From Bacteroidales bacterium UBA6401 (GTDB taxonomy: Bacteria; Bacteroidota; Bacteroidia; Bacteroidales; UBA932), in assembly GCA_002438635.1 (NCBI GenBank), contig DJPX01000021.1, positions 1 to 64,000 of the forward strand: 64,000 nucleotides of DNA, written 5' to 3'. A program made the translations under genes and the position numbers. Under the pieces are notes generated by a model, which was given only the letters and a program-made list of their open reading frames with translations, had not been told where the DNA came from and did no database searches. Shown in pieces: positions 1 to 8,976 of the stretch. Position 1 is the first letter of the stretch, and each line of letters starts with the position of its first letter.

Positions 1-1029
1 TGCACTTCTATCTTGAATCTTTACCAGTGAATCCAAGATAGCGCCTATAGCCGGCTTTTCCGACCACGACACCTTAACGCCTTTCTGTCCGGATATCGGA
101 TGCCCTAAAGGGAAATACATTACATCCTGTAATAGGAATTCAGCATCAACATAATCAAAATCAGAATCATTTATTTGAATTATAACCCCAGGTACTTCGG
201 AAAACAAAATACGTGTAACATCTGCTGTGGGATATGCTCTTTTCAGCTCTGATATATCTATGCCCGCACCAACACTCCTAGAGGTCATCTTATCTAAAGC
301 CGATAAAAGCCCTCCCCTGCCTACTGTAGAAGCACTTAACAATATTCCATCTTCAACAAATTCTCTAAGCACTTCATAGCAATCCATAAAATAATCAGGA
401 TCCTCCATTTTTGGAGAAATGCCACCTCTAAGCCCAAGCGCTGCACTTAAAGCAGAACCACCAAGATGAAAATCATCTGTATCAAAAGGCATATAAATAA
501 TCCAACTATCCTCATCCGAAACAAGCTTTCCTCCCACAGCGACATCTTCCTTAGGACCATCTACATTAAAAGAAATTTTCGGCACCCCCAACTCAAATCC
601 CCTGTTTACTATAGGAAGATCCATATCTGATGCTAGCTCTCCTATGGCTTCCGCAGTTTTATATAACGCAGTGCCATCACCCAATTTCTCTATTTGCCAC
701 CTTAGATGTACCCCCAATTTAAGATCGTTTAAAACAAAGGAGCCTTTATGCCATAACGAATCTATTAGAGAATATGCCAGATAGCACCTAGATAAAGAAG
801 ACGCATAAACCAATTCAAAAGATTCGCGCCCCTTACGCACCGCCCTTAGGTATTCGTTAATCTTATCATCTTCAAAATGACATCCGCCCGGTGATGGATC
901 TAAAGTCTCGTCTATGATAGGGTTAGAAGGTAAAGGACTATCTTCACCACCTAACAACTGGGCTGGTGTATATGACATAGCCAATCCATCAATAATGTAT
1001 GCGGAATCGAAAATAGGTATTGCTGCCAT
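1..1029 (-). CDS. PurL-like protein (second half of FGAM synthase), C-terminus beyond the left edge
   Basis: The reading frame is open from an ATG at 1029 to position 1 (343 codons), so the 3' end lies outside the window. Residues of about 100-330 match the second AIR-synthase-like half of phosphoribosylformylglycinamidine synthase (purine step 4): a KLGDGTALYKTAEAIGEL stretch, a DDFHLGGSALS stretch, and a KVSWSEKP stretch that corresponds to the LRVWWAE region of the long PurL. An in-frame stop at 1042-1044 shows that the N-terminal half is not encoded upstream. The usual SAHDxSDGG motif reads SASTVGRGG, so the His and Asp are lost. It is divergent from folC. It could be one part of a split PurL, a decayed paralogue, or a protein with another role. 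The family match is clear; the function is uncertain. Confidence 0.6.
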   Translation of the reverse strand, partial: MAAIPIFDSAYIIDGLAMSYTPAQLLGGEDSPLPSNPIIDETLDPSPGGCHFEDDKINEYLRAVRKGRESFELVYASSLSRCYLAYSLIDSLWHKGSFVLNDLKLGVHLRWQIEKLGDGTALYKTAEAIGELASDMDLPIVNRGFELGVPKISFNVDGPKEDVAVGGKLVSDEDSWIIYMPFDTDDFHLGGSALSAALGLRGGISPKMEDPDYFMDCYEVLREFVEDGILLSASTVGRGGLLSALDKMTSRSVGAGIDISELKRAYPTADVTRILFSEVPGVIIQINDSDFDYVDAEFLLQDVMYFPLGHPISGQKGVKVSWSEKPAIGAILDSLVKIQDRSA

Positions 1030-1047
1030 CTTAATTCTATATTATGC

Positions 1048-1065
1048 CAAAAATAACTATTTTTG
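1048..1065. promoter_or_regulatory. Divergent, overlapping -7 elements for the PurL-like gene and folC
   Basis: TATTTTTG at 1058-1065 (plus) fits the Bacteroidota -7 consensus TAnnTTTG and ends 7 nt before the folC ATG at 1073. On the other strand CAAAAATA at 1048-1055 reads TATTTTTG towards the ATG at 1029. Neither has a perfect TTTG -33 box. The short distance to folC suggests a nearly leaderless mRNA. This is inference from consensus only. Confidence 0.4.
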
Positions 1066-1072
1066 CATTTGT

Positions 1073-2335
1073 ATGCAATACGATGAATTAATAGAAGATA
1101 TATTCCGAAGACACCCCAGTGTCCAAAATGCAGGCTTCACCAGCTCTTCGTATAAAGCGGGTCTCAAAGCTATGGAATCATTTGATACTATACTTGGACA
1201 TCCTTGGAAAAATTTTCCTTGCATTCACGTAGCGGGGACAAATGGGAAAGGATCTGTAAGTTCTATGCTTGCCGTTAATATTGCCGCTGAAAAAGGTGGT
1301 CCAATAGGGCTATATACATCTCCTCATTTATTAGATTTTAGAGAGCGCATTAAAATCATCTCAGATGAAGGCGAACTCCATTATGAAATGATTCCCAAAG
1401 AGGATGTCATGTCATTCCTTTCAAAATACGCAAAGGAAATATGTGATCTTTCATTTTTTGAAATCACTACCGGAATGGCTCTATGGTGGTTCAACAAAAT
1501 AGGCGTTAAAGCCGCAATAATAGAAGTAGGACTAGGAGGACGATTGGACTCGACAAACATAATATCTCCCGTTCTCAGCGTGATTTCAAGCATTGGCCTA
1601 GACCATTGCGCCATGTTGGGCTCAACCAGAGGTGAAATTGCAAGAGAAAAAGCTGGGATATTCAAGCCTAACAAAGCAGCTCTAATTTGGGGTAAAGATC
1701 CCGAAACCATGGGGGTATTCATTCAACAAGCAGAAAAGATTAGATGCAGATTGTATTTTGCCGATGAACTATGCAATACGATTCCTCATATAGAAATCGA
1801 CTTGCATGGTGATTACCAGCTACCGAACATACGAACAGTACTTGGAGCACTTACGATATTAAGGATTCCCTTTAATCCTAACGCCATTAGCCGCACCTCA
1901 CATATTAGTGGCTTACGTGGAAGATGGGAAATAATCTCCACTAATCCCACTATAATATGTGACATTGGCCATAACCCTCAAGCGTTAGAATATAATTTTA
2001 AACAATTATCTAGCTACCACAAAAGAACTCATATAGTATATGGCGTAATGAAAGACAAAGACTTGAATTCCATTGCTACTAAAATGCCATCTGACGCCGA
2101 CTATTACCTGTGTGCAGCAGAAACAGAAAGGGCACTTCCAGTCGATGAACTCTACATTAAACTTCATCAACTAAGGCCAGACCTTAAACTTCACCCATGT
2201 CTTGCCGATTATGACGAAACCAGCGTGAAGCGCGCCTTACGATTAGCGAAAGCCAATTCTTCGGCTGATGATATAATTTATGTCGGTGGAAGTAATTTTG
2301 TAGTCGCTGAAGTTCTTAGTAACGTGAGAAAATAG
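1073..2335 (+). CDS. folC: Bifunctional folylpolyglutamate synthase / dihydrofolate synthase
   Basis: This is a Mur-ligase-type ATP enzyme that joins glutamate to dihydropteroate or folates in the cytoplasm. From the ATG at 1073 the protein has 420 residues, the usual length. The P-loop GTNGKGS is at residues 55-61, followed by the TSPHLLDFRERIKI folate/ATP-site stretch at about 82-95, the FEITT segment, and the GGRLDSTN segment. The C-terminal ligase domain holds DIGHNPQA. An in-frame ATG at 914 would add 53 residues, but these lie antisense to the PurL-like gene and show no family similarity. The -7 element at 1058-1065 also fits the later start. Confidence 0.95.
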   Translation: MQYDELIEDIFRRHPSVQNAGFTSSSYKAGLKAMESFDTILGHPWKNFPCIHVAGTNGKGSVSSMLAVNIAAEKGGPIGLYTSPHLLDFRERIKIISDEGELHYEMIPKEDVMSFLSKYAKEICDLSFFEITTGMALWWFNKIGVKAAIIEVGLGGRLDSTNIISPVLSVISSIGLDHCAMLGSTRGEIAREKAGIFKPNKAALIWGKDPETMGVFIQQAEKIRCRLYFADELCNTIPHIEIDLHGDYQLPNIRTVLGALTILRIPFNPNAISRTSHISGLRGRWEIISTNPTIICDIGHNPQALEYNFKQLSSYHKRTHIVYGVMKDKDLNSIATKMPSDADYYLCAAETERALPVDELYIKLHQLRPDLKLHPCLADYDETSVKRALRLAKANSSADDIIYVGGSNFVVAEVLSNVRK

Positions 2336-2338
2336 GTC

Positions 2339-2384
2339 GCGTCAGATTAGAATGAGATTTTCGAGGATGGATTTCTTTTCGAAA
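2339..2384 (+). repeat. Dispersed 46-nt repeat R1, copy 1
   Basis: The 46 nt starting 3 nt after the folC stop match, as reverse complement, 58731-58776. By eye about 41 of 46 positions agree: a 12-nt identical block, a 4-nt variable block, then two identical blocks of 14 and 15 nt split by one mismatch. Both copies lie in intergenic space just past a gene end. No coding potential is seen. Confidence 0.75.
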
Positions 2385-2410
2385 TCTGAAGGTTGCCTAA
2401 ATAAACATAA

Positions 2411-2440
2411 AAAAAGGAGGCCAAGATGACCTCCTTTTTA
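2411..2440. terminator. Bidirectional intrinsic terminator between folC and the OmpA-type gene
   Basis: A perfect 10-bp stem (AAAAAGGAGG / CCTCCTTTTT) with a loop of about 9 nt has A-runs on one side and T-runs on the other. It lies between two convergent genes, 76 nt after folC and 17 nt after the end of the minus-strand gene, and can serve both. Confidence 0.85.
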
Positions 2441-2456
2441 TTCTTTTCTGAAATTA

Positions 2457-3587
2457 TTACTCAGCTGCCTCGATGATTACGGCGCGGTTAAGTTCAATAG
2501 TTGTAAATACATTAGTATTTCCTTCTGCCTTTACAACGAACTGATCCTTGCTAAGATTATACTTGCCAGTAAGAAGCTTAACTATGTAATTAGCACGCTG
2601 CTTTGCAAGTTGCTTGTTACGACGAACTGAACCAGTGTTCTTGTCTGAATAACCGGCTACAGTGAAAGTAATGTTCTTACCCTGAGCAACCATAGTCTTT
2701 ACAATATGATCAAAGTGAGCAAGTTCCTTAACACTGAGTGTAGCCTGACCAATCTCAAAGTATACACAAGCAGGAGTGTTCATAAGGTTCTTAACGATAG
2801 CCTCATTTTCTGCTGCTGCACCTGCAAGTTCGCCCTTAAGAGCTTCATTCTCCTTAAGGAGCTGCTCTTTTTCAGCTGCGAGAGCCTGAGCCTCAGCTTC
2901 TGCTTTCTCCTGAGCTGCATCTGCCTCAGCCTTTGCAGCTTCTGCTTCTGCTGCAGCAACTGCAAGAGGTGCAGTCAAAGCAGCTGCAGTCTGGAATGTG
3001 GTGGTCTTGCCGAATGTATACTGAACGCCAATAAGAGCAAGGACAGACGCACATACACCACTACCATTACCAAGAAGAAGAGCATCACCATATCCGTTAA
3101 AACGGAAATCAGGAACGATAGCCCATTTCTGAGAAAGTGCAATAGGGAACTGAATACCAGCGCCAAAGCCAGCACCACGACCTTCACTCTTTACATATCC
3201 TGCGTGAATATAAGGAACTACTGATACTACGCGATCTGGATTATAACCAGCAAATGTAGCAGAAGCATTCCACATAAGGTCAACACCTGCACCATAATAA
3301 GGGAGATTTCCATTACCAAGAGATGTGCCAATACCAGTAAGATCGAAACGGGCACCGAACTCTGGAGTAAACCATTTACCTACAGTAAGTTCAAGGCCAA
3401 GACCTACGCCAGTCTGCATTTTGCCGCCATCAACTGCACCATAAAGGCCGTCTAGACCAACATTTGCACCAGCGCTCAACCCTACAAAAAGATTACTGTT
3501 AAAGGAGTTAGTTACATAAGACTCCTGCGCATTCGCTACTCCTGCAACGAGGAGAGCACTAGCGATAACTAAAGCTTTAAGTTTCAT
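2457..3587 (-). CDS. OmpA-family outer membrane protein (beta-barrel, coiled coil, OmpA C-terminal domain)
   Basis: The 376-residue protein starts with a clear signal peptide (MKLKALVIASALLVAGVANA, cut before Q). A glycine- and aromatic-rich barrel follows at about 25-200. An alanine/glutamate-rich segment at about 205-260 (repeated AEAEAAKAEAD-like units) should be a coiled coil or periplasmic spacer. The OmpA/MotB peptidoglycan-binding domain is at about 270-376, with YFEIGQATLS, AGYSDKNTGS and NKQLAKQRANYI. The likely role is a structural porin tethering the outer membrane to peptidoglycan. It is a single-gene unit with a strong promoter and a terminator, as expected for an abundant envelope protein. 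Confidence 0.9.
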   Translation of the reverse strand: MKLKALVIASALLVAGVANAQESYVTNSFNSNLFVGLSAGANVGLDGLYGAVDGGKMQTGVGLGLELTVGKWFTPEFGARFDLTGIGTSLGNGNLPYYGAGVDLMWNASATFAGYNPDRVVSVVPYIHAGYVKSEGRGAGFGAGIQFPIALSQKWAIVPDFRFNGYGDALLLGNGSGVCASVLALIGVQYTFGKTTTFQTAAALTAPLAVAAAEAEAAKAEADAAQEKAEAEAQALAAEKEQLLKENEALKGELAGAAAENEAIVKNLMNTPACVYFEIGQATLSVKELAHFDHIVKTMVAQGKNITFTVAGYSDKNTGSVRRNKQLAKQRANYIVKLLTGKYNLSKDQFVVKAEGNTNVFTTIELNRAVIIEAAE

Positions 3588-3642
3588 GAGTGTTTATAAT
3601 TTGTTACTTCTTTTCTTTTTCGATAGTCCACACTACCATCCG

Positions 3643-3673
3643 CAAAGATAGTAATTATTCCTTAATTGTCAAA
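3643..3673 (-). promoter_or_regulatory. Promoter of the OmpA-type gene
   Basis: On the minus strand TTTG (3673-3670), a 19-nt spacer and TATCTTTG (3650-3643) match the Bacteroidota consensus TTTG-N19-TAnnTTTG exactly. The leader to the ATG at 3587 would be about 50 nt, so this is a conventional leadered transcript. Confidence 0.85.
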
Positions 3674-3751
3674 TAAATTACTTTTTTTCAACAGCACTTC
3701 GAAAAAAAACGCTCAAATATAACCAAAATTCTTACCTCGATTTAGAAGCTT

Positions 3752-6292
3752 TTAGATGACTTCCAAATCGGATTTCGGCGCCCATCCTTGACGACCATCC
3801 GAAAGTTCGATTTTATACCATTCCCCGACTTCTTCCAAAATATGACTTTTCGTTCCCTCGTGAAGTATGAATAGATCTACTCCGGATTTATCATCGGGTG
3901 AACTTCGAACAACAGAAACTGCGGACATCACCACGGCATGGCTTTCATCCTCGGAAACATTTTTCAAGGAAACCGAGCAAAAAAAGCTCCATAATAGAAG
4001 AAGAAATGCCAAAATTGAAATTACAAAAGAAATAATTTTCGGTTTTTTCCCATCGAAAAGCAAAAGCCCACATATTCCGAATAGTAAAACAGCGAACATT
4101 ACAAGCGAGATAGCTGCCCATACGTCGGAACCGAAAATATTTCTTGCACTTTTAATCCACGACACGAAGAAAAACTCAGGGACTGAATCGACTCTATCTT
4201 GGAGGAATTGCGATACGAATTCCAAGTTATGACGAGCATCGGAATAACTTGGATCCAGTTTCAAAGCACGCTCAAAATACAAAACCGCCTCTGCAATATT
4301 GGAACATTTGTAACTTGCACAGCCCAAATTATAATAAAGTTCTGGACTCACATTTCCACTATCCTCTATCGAATGCCAAATAGCGTATGCTTCTGCATAA
4401 TTTCCGTCGGCATATTTATCGCACGCGCTTCCCCAATCCTGGGCTTTTAGACTTGGCACGCACAGCAATAAGAATGCTAAAAAAGAAACAAGCTTGTTTT
4501 CCGAACCATTTTTCTGTTTTTTCCCAAGCGCAGAAATAACGTCTAAAGCCTTCTGATAATGCATATTCATCTGTTGATCCTGATTATCTGGAGCATAACG
4601 AGCATATTCGCAAGCATCTATAAGCGATATATACTCTGATGCCATCTCCTTAGAAACGCCCTCTTTTTCAAGTAAATTATATATACTCTCCTTATCCAAA
4701 TCGGACGCCTCCAATGTGTATTTATCCGCCACAAAGCCTAGCAAAGCCTTATGCAATTCTTCATAAAAAGCCCCTGACAACCCTTGCTTTAAATAAGATT
4801 CCGCAATAGACAATTTCTTTTTTGCAAGTTTTGACGCGCCTCGTTTTCTGGCCCCCACAATGTCTTCCTGCTCTTTTCTTGTTATTTTTACAACGCTGAA
4901 CACAATTATAGCAACCAAGAGAATAATTGTAAGCAGGACAAAAAAGGTAAGAGAAAAAACAAAATGTTTGCCTATAGGTTTAAGCTTGGAGGTATTAACT
5001 GCAATATACCTAATGTCAACGCCTAAATTCTTAACATCCTTCCCCCCATTGCTGATGACAACATTTGTGGTTGAGGAAATATCGGAATCTGCTCCCTTTT
5101 CGACCACCAATGATAAAGAAGTCGAACTTAAAGTCTTATAAGACTTACTTTCAATATCGTAATAACTAAACTCTACAGGTCCTAAACTATAATTTCCATA
5201 ATAACGTGCTATGAAAGGATATTCAAAAACACGCATACCATCCTCGTCAGAAGCTTTTACATCATATACTTCGAACTCTGGAGGGAATTTAATCTTCGGA
5301 GCGTCCAATAGATTTAGATTTCCTTCTCCTTTTATCTTTACTATAAGAGATGCAGCATCGTGCATTCGAACAGAATCACGACTCAACTGAACAGCCATAG
5401 AAAATTTACCAACACCTCCACAATACGACGAAGGCTGTGGTTTAGGCAAATCCTCAACTGATAAAGTTACCGATTTCGTCCGTACACGCTTCCTTATTAT
5501 ATTGTAATCATTTTGAAAAAAACTATCAAAAGGATTGCCTGTAGATGCCGAGCGATTTCTTACCTGAACCTGACACACCATCTCCGCAGGGTCTATAACC
5601 AGGTCACCTATTTTTTGTGGAATAAGCTTATATGTTCTCAAAATTGCAACCTCATAAACTTCCTCACCTATTGATTCCCTCTGAAACTCTACATTCGTAG
5701 GGTTATATATCGCCTGGCTCCAAAATCCATCGAAAGAAGGGAATTTTACATCCTCAAATCCTGCTATAGAAACTCTTGAATACAATTTGAGAGTTGCAGT
5801 AATAGGCTCTCCCAAAACGACCTTTCTCTTATCCACTTGCAAACGCATAAAGAGATCCTCCCCACTAACATCCCCAGAAGAAGAAGACGCCGAATTAGGC
5901 ACAGAGCCTTTAACCACCTTTATAGTAATAGGTTGAGAGCTTATCGAATTACCTTTCACCTTTGCACTACAAGCGGGAAGAGTAAAAACACCCTCCGTCT
6001 TCGCCATAAGCACGTAAGTGTATGATGTACTAACACTCTTTGAGACTTTTCCGTTAATTATAGTAGTCTGCGAACTAGTTCCTGTCTGTGGCCCCCAATT
6101 AATATCGAAATCATTGCTACCAGGCCAATTAAAATCCTTTACTTTATCTCCTTCTATCTTGAAAGTTAGATTAAATTGTTCTCCAATAGAGACTACTGTA
6201 GGCACTTGCACAGATATGGAAGCCTGTGCAGATGCGATAAAAACTACATTTATTAATAGTAAAAAAATGAAAAGTTTCCTCATTCTGTTCAT
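3752..6292 (-). CDS. batD: BatD-BatE fusion protein (aerotolerance operon)
   Basis: Residues of about 1-590 are BatD: a signal peptide, several Ig-like beta domains, a transmembrane helix near 450-475 and a cytoplasmic helical tail. Residues of about 600-619 form a second signal-like segment ending in KAQ, followed by TPRs (YYNLGCASYK, AVLYFERALKLDPSY), two transmembrane helices and a C-terminal SH3 domain ending in GQGWAPKSDLEV-like sequence. This second half is the separate BatE of Bacteroides. No start codon precedes the second signal segment, so the two are one polypeptide. I use the ATG at 6292, which overlaps the batC stop as TAATG; an in-frame TTG at 6298 is possible. The Bat complex is thought to act at the inner membrane in oxidative and envelope stress. 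Confidence 0.85.
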   Translation of the reverse strand: MNRMRKLFIFLLLINVVFIASAQASISVQVPTVVSIGEQFNLTFKIEGDKVKDFNWPGSNDFDINWGPQTGTSSQTTIINGKVSKSVSTSYTYVLMAKTEGVFTLPACSAKVKGNSISSQPITIKVVKGSVPNSASSSSGDVSGEDLFMRLQVDKRKVVLGEPITATLKLYSRVSIAGFEDVKFPSFDGFWSQAIYNPTNVEFQRESIGEEVYEVAILRTYKLIPQKIGDLVIDPAEMVCQVQVRNRSASTGNPFDSFFQNDYNIIRKRVRTKSVTLSVEDLPKPQPSSYCGGVGKFSMAVQLSRDSVRMHDAASLIVKIKGEGNLNLLDAPKIKFPPEFEVYDVKASDEDGMRVFEYPFIARYYGNYSLGPVEFSYYDIESKSYKTLSSTSLSLVVEKGADSDISSTTNVVISNGGKDVKNLGVDIRYIAVNTSKLKPIGKHFVFSLTFFVLLTIILLVAIIVFSVVKITRKEQEDIVGARKRGASKLAKKKLSIAESYLKQGLSGAFYEELHKALLGFVADKYTLEASDLDKESIYNLLEKEGVSKEMASEYISLIDACEYARYAPDNQDQQMNMHYQKALDVISALGKKQKNGSENKLVSFLAFLLLCVPSLKAQDWGSACDKYADGNYAEAYAIWHSIEDSGNVSPELYYNLGCASYKCSNIAEAVLYFERALKLDPSYSDARHNLEFVSQFLQDRVDSVPEFFFVSWIKSARNIFGSDVWAAISLVMFAVLLFGICGLLLFDGKKPKIISFVISILAFLLLLWSFFCSVSLKNVSEDESHAVVMSAVSVVRSSPDDKSGVDLFILHEGTKSHILEEVGEWYKIELSDGRQGWAPKSDLEVI

Positions 6293-6990
6293 TACCAATT
6301 TTTTTCTTTCTGACGTGTTTTAGCCTTCTGTGCCTTGGCCTTTTCTACCTTCTCTTGAGTTTCCTTCTCCTTAGCCTGAATAGCGCGCAACATCTGCTGG
6401 GCCTGCTGAGCCGAAATTTCCTGTTGAGAATTATCTCCTTCTTGTTGTTCCTGTTCCTGCGGCTGATTTTGGTTATTTTGATTTTGATTCTGATTTTGAT
6501 CTTGCTTATTATCCTGCTGCTGTTTATCGTTATCATCAGAATTCTTATTCTGCTGCTTTTCTAGCATTTTCTTTGCATAAATATAACTTTCCTTAGCTTG
6601 AATATCAGAGGGATCACGTAGCAATGACTGTTTAAAATCTTCTACCGCACTAGCATAATCTTTTCGCTGAAGTGAAGTATTCCCCTTGTTAAAGAAATAT
6701 CTATCTCCATAGACATTATCACCAGCCTGCTCCGATATCTTGTCAAAGGTGTTTTTCGCTCCTTCATAATCCTTTTGAGCATATAGAGCATTTGCCAAGT
6801 CATAAATGGCCGCAAAAGATGTAGAATCCTTCACCATAGCCTTTCGATAATGGATTTCTGCCTCTTTATAATTGGCCCTTCCGTAGTCCGAATTACCTTT
6901 CCTTACTTCTTTTTTATCTTCTTGAGCCCATAATCCACAAGAAAACGCACCTAAGGCAATGCAGCAAATAACTAACCTACTGTATCTCAT
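6292..6990 (-). CDS. batC: BatC-like TPR protein
   Basis: The 232-residue protein starts with a signal peptide (cut after GLWAQ). Three TPR units lie at about 30-135 (GNSDYGRANYKEAEIHYRKA; AIYDLANALYAQKDYEGAK; FNKGNTSLQRKDYASAVEDF). A low-complexity tail rich in N, Q, D and E follows at about 147-195, then a charged coiled-coil end. BatC proteins are periplasmic TPR adaptors of the Bat complex. The gene lies directly after batB (sharing base 6990) and ends in a TAATG overlap with batD, so translation is probably coupled. Confidence 0.85.
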   Translation of the reverse strand: MRYSRLVICCIALGAFSCGLWAQEDKKEVRKGNSDYGRANYKEAEIHYRKAMVKDSTSFAAIYDLANALYAQKDYEGAKNTFDKISEQAGDNVYGDRYFFNKGNTSLQRKDYASAVEDFKQSLLRDPSDIQAKESYIYAKKMLEKQQNKNSDDNDKQQQDNKQDQNQNQNQNNQNQPQEQEQQEGDNSQQEISAQQAQQMLRAIQAKEKETQEKVEKAKAQKAKTRQKEKNW

Positions 6991-7988
6991 TAGAACAATC
7001 TCCTTCTATTCTTATTCTCACCTATTAAACAGCACAAAGCAAAAAACACGGCGGCAATCCCGAAAAAGTACATAAACTGCTCGTCATACTCTTCAAACAC
7101 AACTGATGAAAATTCTTCTTTTTCCATCTTTCGAATATCTTCGATAATAGGATTTAATCCGAATTCATCGTTCCCAGCATGTACATACGCGCCACCAGTC
7201 TGTGCGGCTATCTGCTTGAGTACTTTATCGTCAAGTTTAGTTACCACTATGTTTCCATCTTTATCCTCAAGCAAAGAACCTCCAATAGGAATAGGCTGTC
7301 CTTGAGCAGACCCGACTCCTATCGTGTATATCTTTATTCCCATTTTTTCGGCCTCCTTGGCAGCAGCGACCGCATCGTCCTCGTGATTTTCTCCGTCCGA
7401 AATAAGGATAATTACCCTACTTTTTTCACTCTGGGCACTAAAACTCCTTATAGCTGTAAGAATGGCATCTCCCAATGCCGTACCCTGTATCGGAACTGAA
7501 TTAGTATCAATTGATGATAAAAACATCTTGGCAGAGACATAATCGGTAGTTATTGGCAATTGCACAAAAGAAGTTCCAGCAAAAACGATAAGCCCTATAC
7601 GGTCATCTCGCAACTTGTCCACAAGTGAAGAAATGGCCAATTTCGCACGTTCCAATCGATTCGGAGAATAATCCTGCGCCAGCATGGAATTAGAAACATC
7701 CAGGCAAATCATGATTTCCGCACCCTTTCCCTGCCTTGTGCTCAACTTAGCTCCGATTTGAGGTCGTGCAAGCCCTATTACGAAGAAAAAGAATCCAATG
7801 GAAAATAGAATCACTCGGATCCAACCCTTGGCCGAACTGTAATTTGGCATTAAAGATTGCGCCATCTTACTACTAGCCAAACGTAAAACTCTTTTTTTAT
7901 GCAAGGACTTCTTTATCGCATATACAATAGGAAAAAGAACGACCAACAAAAGCAACCACAAAAACTTATGTGCAGCAAATACTATCAT
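6990..7988 (-). CDS. batB: BatB, von Willebrand factor A domain membrane protein
   Basis: The 332-residue protein has N-terminal transmembrane helices at about 7-25 and 58-78, a VWA domain at about 90-280 and a C-terminal helix at about 305-325. The metal-dependent adhesion site is intact: DVSNSM, the TALGDA threonine and ISDGENHEDD. The protein is known from Bacteroides aerotolerance operons, where BatA and BatB form membrane VWA complexes. It lies between batA (1-nt gap) and batC (1-nt overlap). Confidence 0.9.
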   Translation of the reverse strand: MIVFAAHKFLWLLLLVVLFPIVYAIKKSLHKKRVLRLASSKMAQSLMPNYSSAKGWIRVILFSIGFFFFVIGLARPQIGAKLSTRQGKGAEIMICLDVSNSMLAQDYSPNRLERAKLAISSLVDKLRDDRIGLIVFAGTSFVQLPITTDYVSAKMFLSSIDTNSVPIQGTALGDAILTAIRSFSAQSEKSRVIILISDGENHEDDAVAAAKEAEKMGIKIYTIGVGSAQGQPIPIGGSLLEDKDGNIVVTKLDDKVLKQIAAQTGGAYVHAGNDEFGLNPIIEDIRKMEKEEFSSVVFEEYDEQFMYFFGIAAVFFALCCLIGENKNRRRLF

Positions 7989-7989
7989 A

Positions 7990-8976
7990 CTACGGCAACC
8001 TCTTAACTAATATAAAAATAACCACACACGCTATAAGGCAGGCCAATGCCCACACAGCAAATCGAGGGAACAGTTCTTGGTATACCGGGAAAGAATCGAT
8101 AGTCGTTTTCGTTTTTTCCATCTTATTTATCTCCCCATATATTTCCGCCAACTTCGTATTATCAGTAGCTCTAAAATATCTACCGCCGGTAGTCGTAGCC
8201 ATCTCCTTTAACAAATTTTCATCTATCTCTACCTGCATCTGACGGGTCTCTATCCCCCACGGAGTAACCACAGGATAAGGTGCCATTCCATTAGCCCCTA
8301 TCCCTATGGTATAAACTCTTATACCATAATTCTTAGCAATCTGTGCAGCCGTTAATGGTGCTATCTCTCCACGATTATTTACGCCATCCGTAAGTAAAAT
8401 AACAACTCGGCTAGGCGAATCTGAGGAGGATAATCTTGCTACTGCTGTAGCCAAACCATTACCAATGGCTGTTCCATCTTCTATTAAATCGGTTTGAACC
8501 TCTTTCATAAGGTTAATTAGAGTGGCCCTATCTGTAGTAAGTGGGCATTGTGTGTAACTTTCTCCTGCGAACACTACTATTCCCATACGATCAGAAGGGC
8601 GTTGCGAAATAAATTCTATGGCTATATCCTTAGCTGCGCTGATTCTATCTGGAGTAAAGTCACGCGCTAACATGCTAGTAGACACATCCATCGCAAATAT
8701 GATATCTATTCCTTCCGTGTCTATCTTTTCGGATTGTGATGAAGAACGAGGACGGGCAATACATATTATGATAAGCGCCAAAGCGACTATCAATAAAAGG
8801 AACGGAACATGCACAATAAAGCCGTAAAAACGACTAACGCCTCCACTGCACCATGGATACCTATTACTTACCCTAAAATGTGGAACACTCCCTCTAAGCT
8901 GCCTTAGTATATACAAGGCAAGCAAAGCAAGCGGAATAAACAATAGCCACAAAAGGTATGGATACTCAAAGAACAT
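7990..8976 (-). CDS. batA: BatA, von Willebrand factor A domain membrane protein
   Basis: The 328 residues follow the BatB plan: N-terminal helices, a VWA domain with DVSTSM, TAIGNG and LTDGVNNRGE (a complete MIDAS), and a last helix at about 303-324. It is a paralogue of the next gene, batB. The start overlaps the end of the upstream membrane protein by 11 nt, consistent with one polycistronic mRNA from moxR. The role is inferred from the family: an inner-membrane platform acting with the MoxR ATPase. Confidence 0.9.
   Translation of the reverse strand: MFFEYPYLLWLLFIPLALLALYILRQLRGSVPHFRVSNRYPWCSGGVSRFYGFIVHVPFLLLIVALALIIICIARPRSSSQSEKIDTEGIDIIFAMDVSTSMLARDFTPDRISAAKDIAIEFISQRPSDRMGIVVFAGESYTQCPLTTDRATLINLMKEVQTDLIEDGTAIGNGLATAVARLSSSDSPSRVVILLTDGVNNRGEIAPLTAAQIAKNYGIRVYTIGIGANGMAPYPVVTPWGIETRQMQVEIDENLLKEMATTTGGRYFRATDNTKLAEIYGEINKMEKTKTTIDSFPVYQELFPRFAVWALACLIACVVIFILVKRLP

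Noticed and set aside
914..1072. Upstream 53-residue extension of folC
   Set aside because: It is antisense to the PurL-like gene, has no family similarity, and lies upstream of the likely promoter at 1058-1065.
2706..3224. Plus-strand open frame of 172 residues inside the OmpA-type gene
   Set aside because: It is antisense to a well-supported gene, in its low-complexity region, and the product (Cys/Ser/Leu-rich) has no recognisable family.
6355..6564. Plus-strand Leu/Ile-rich frame opposite batC
   Set aside because: It is the antisense of the Asn/Gln-rich tail of BatC, so it is hydrophobic by codon mirror only.
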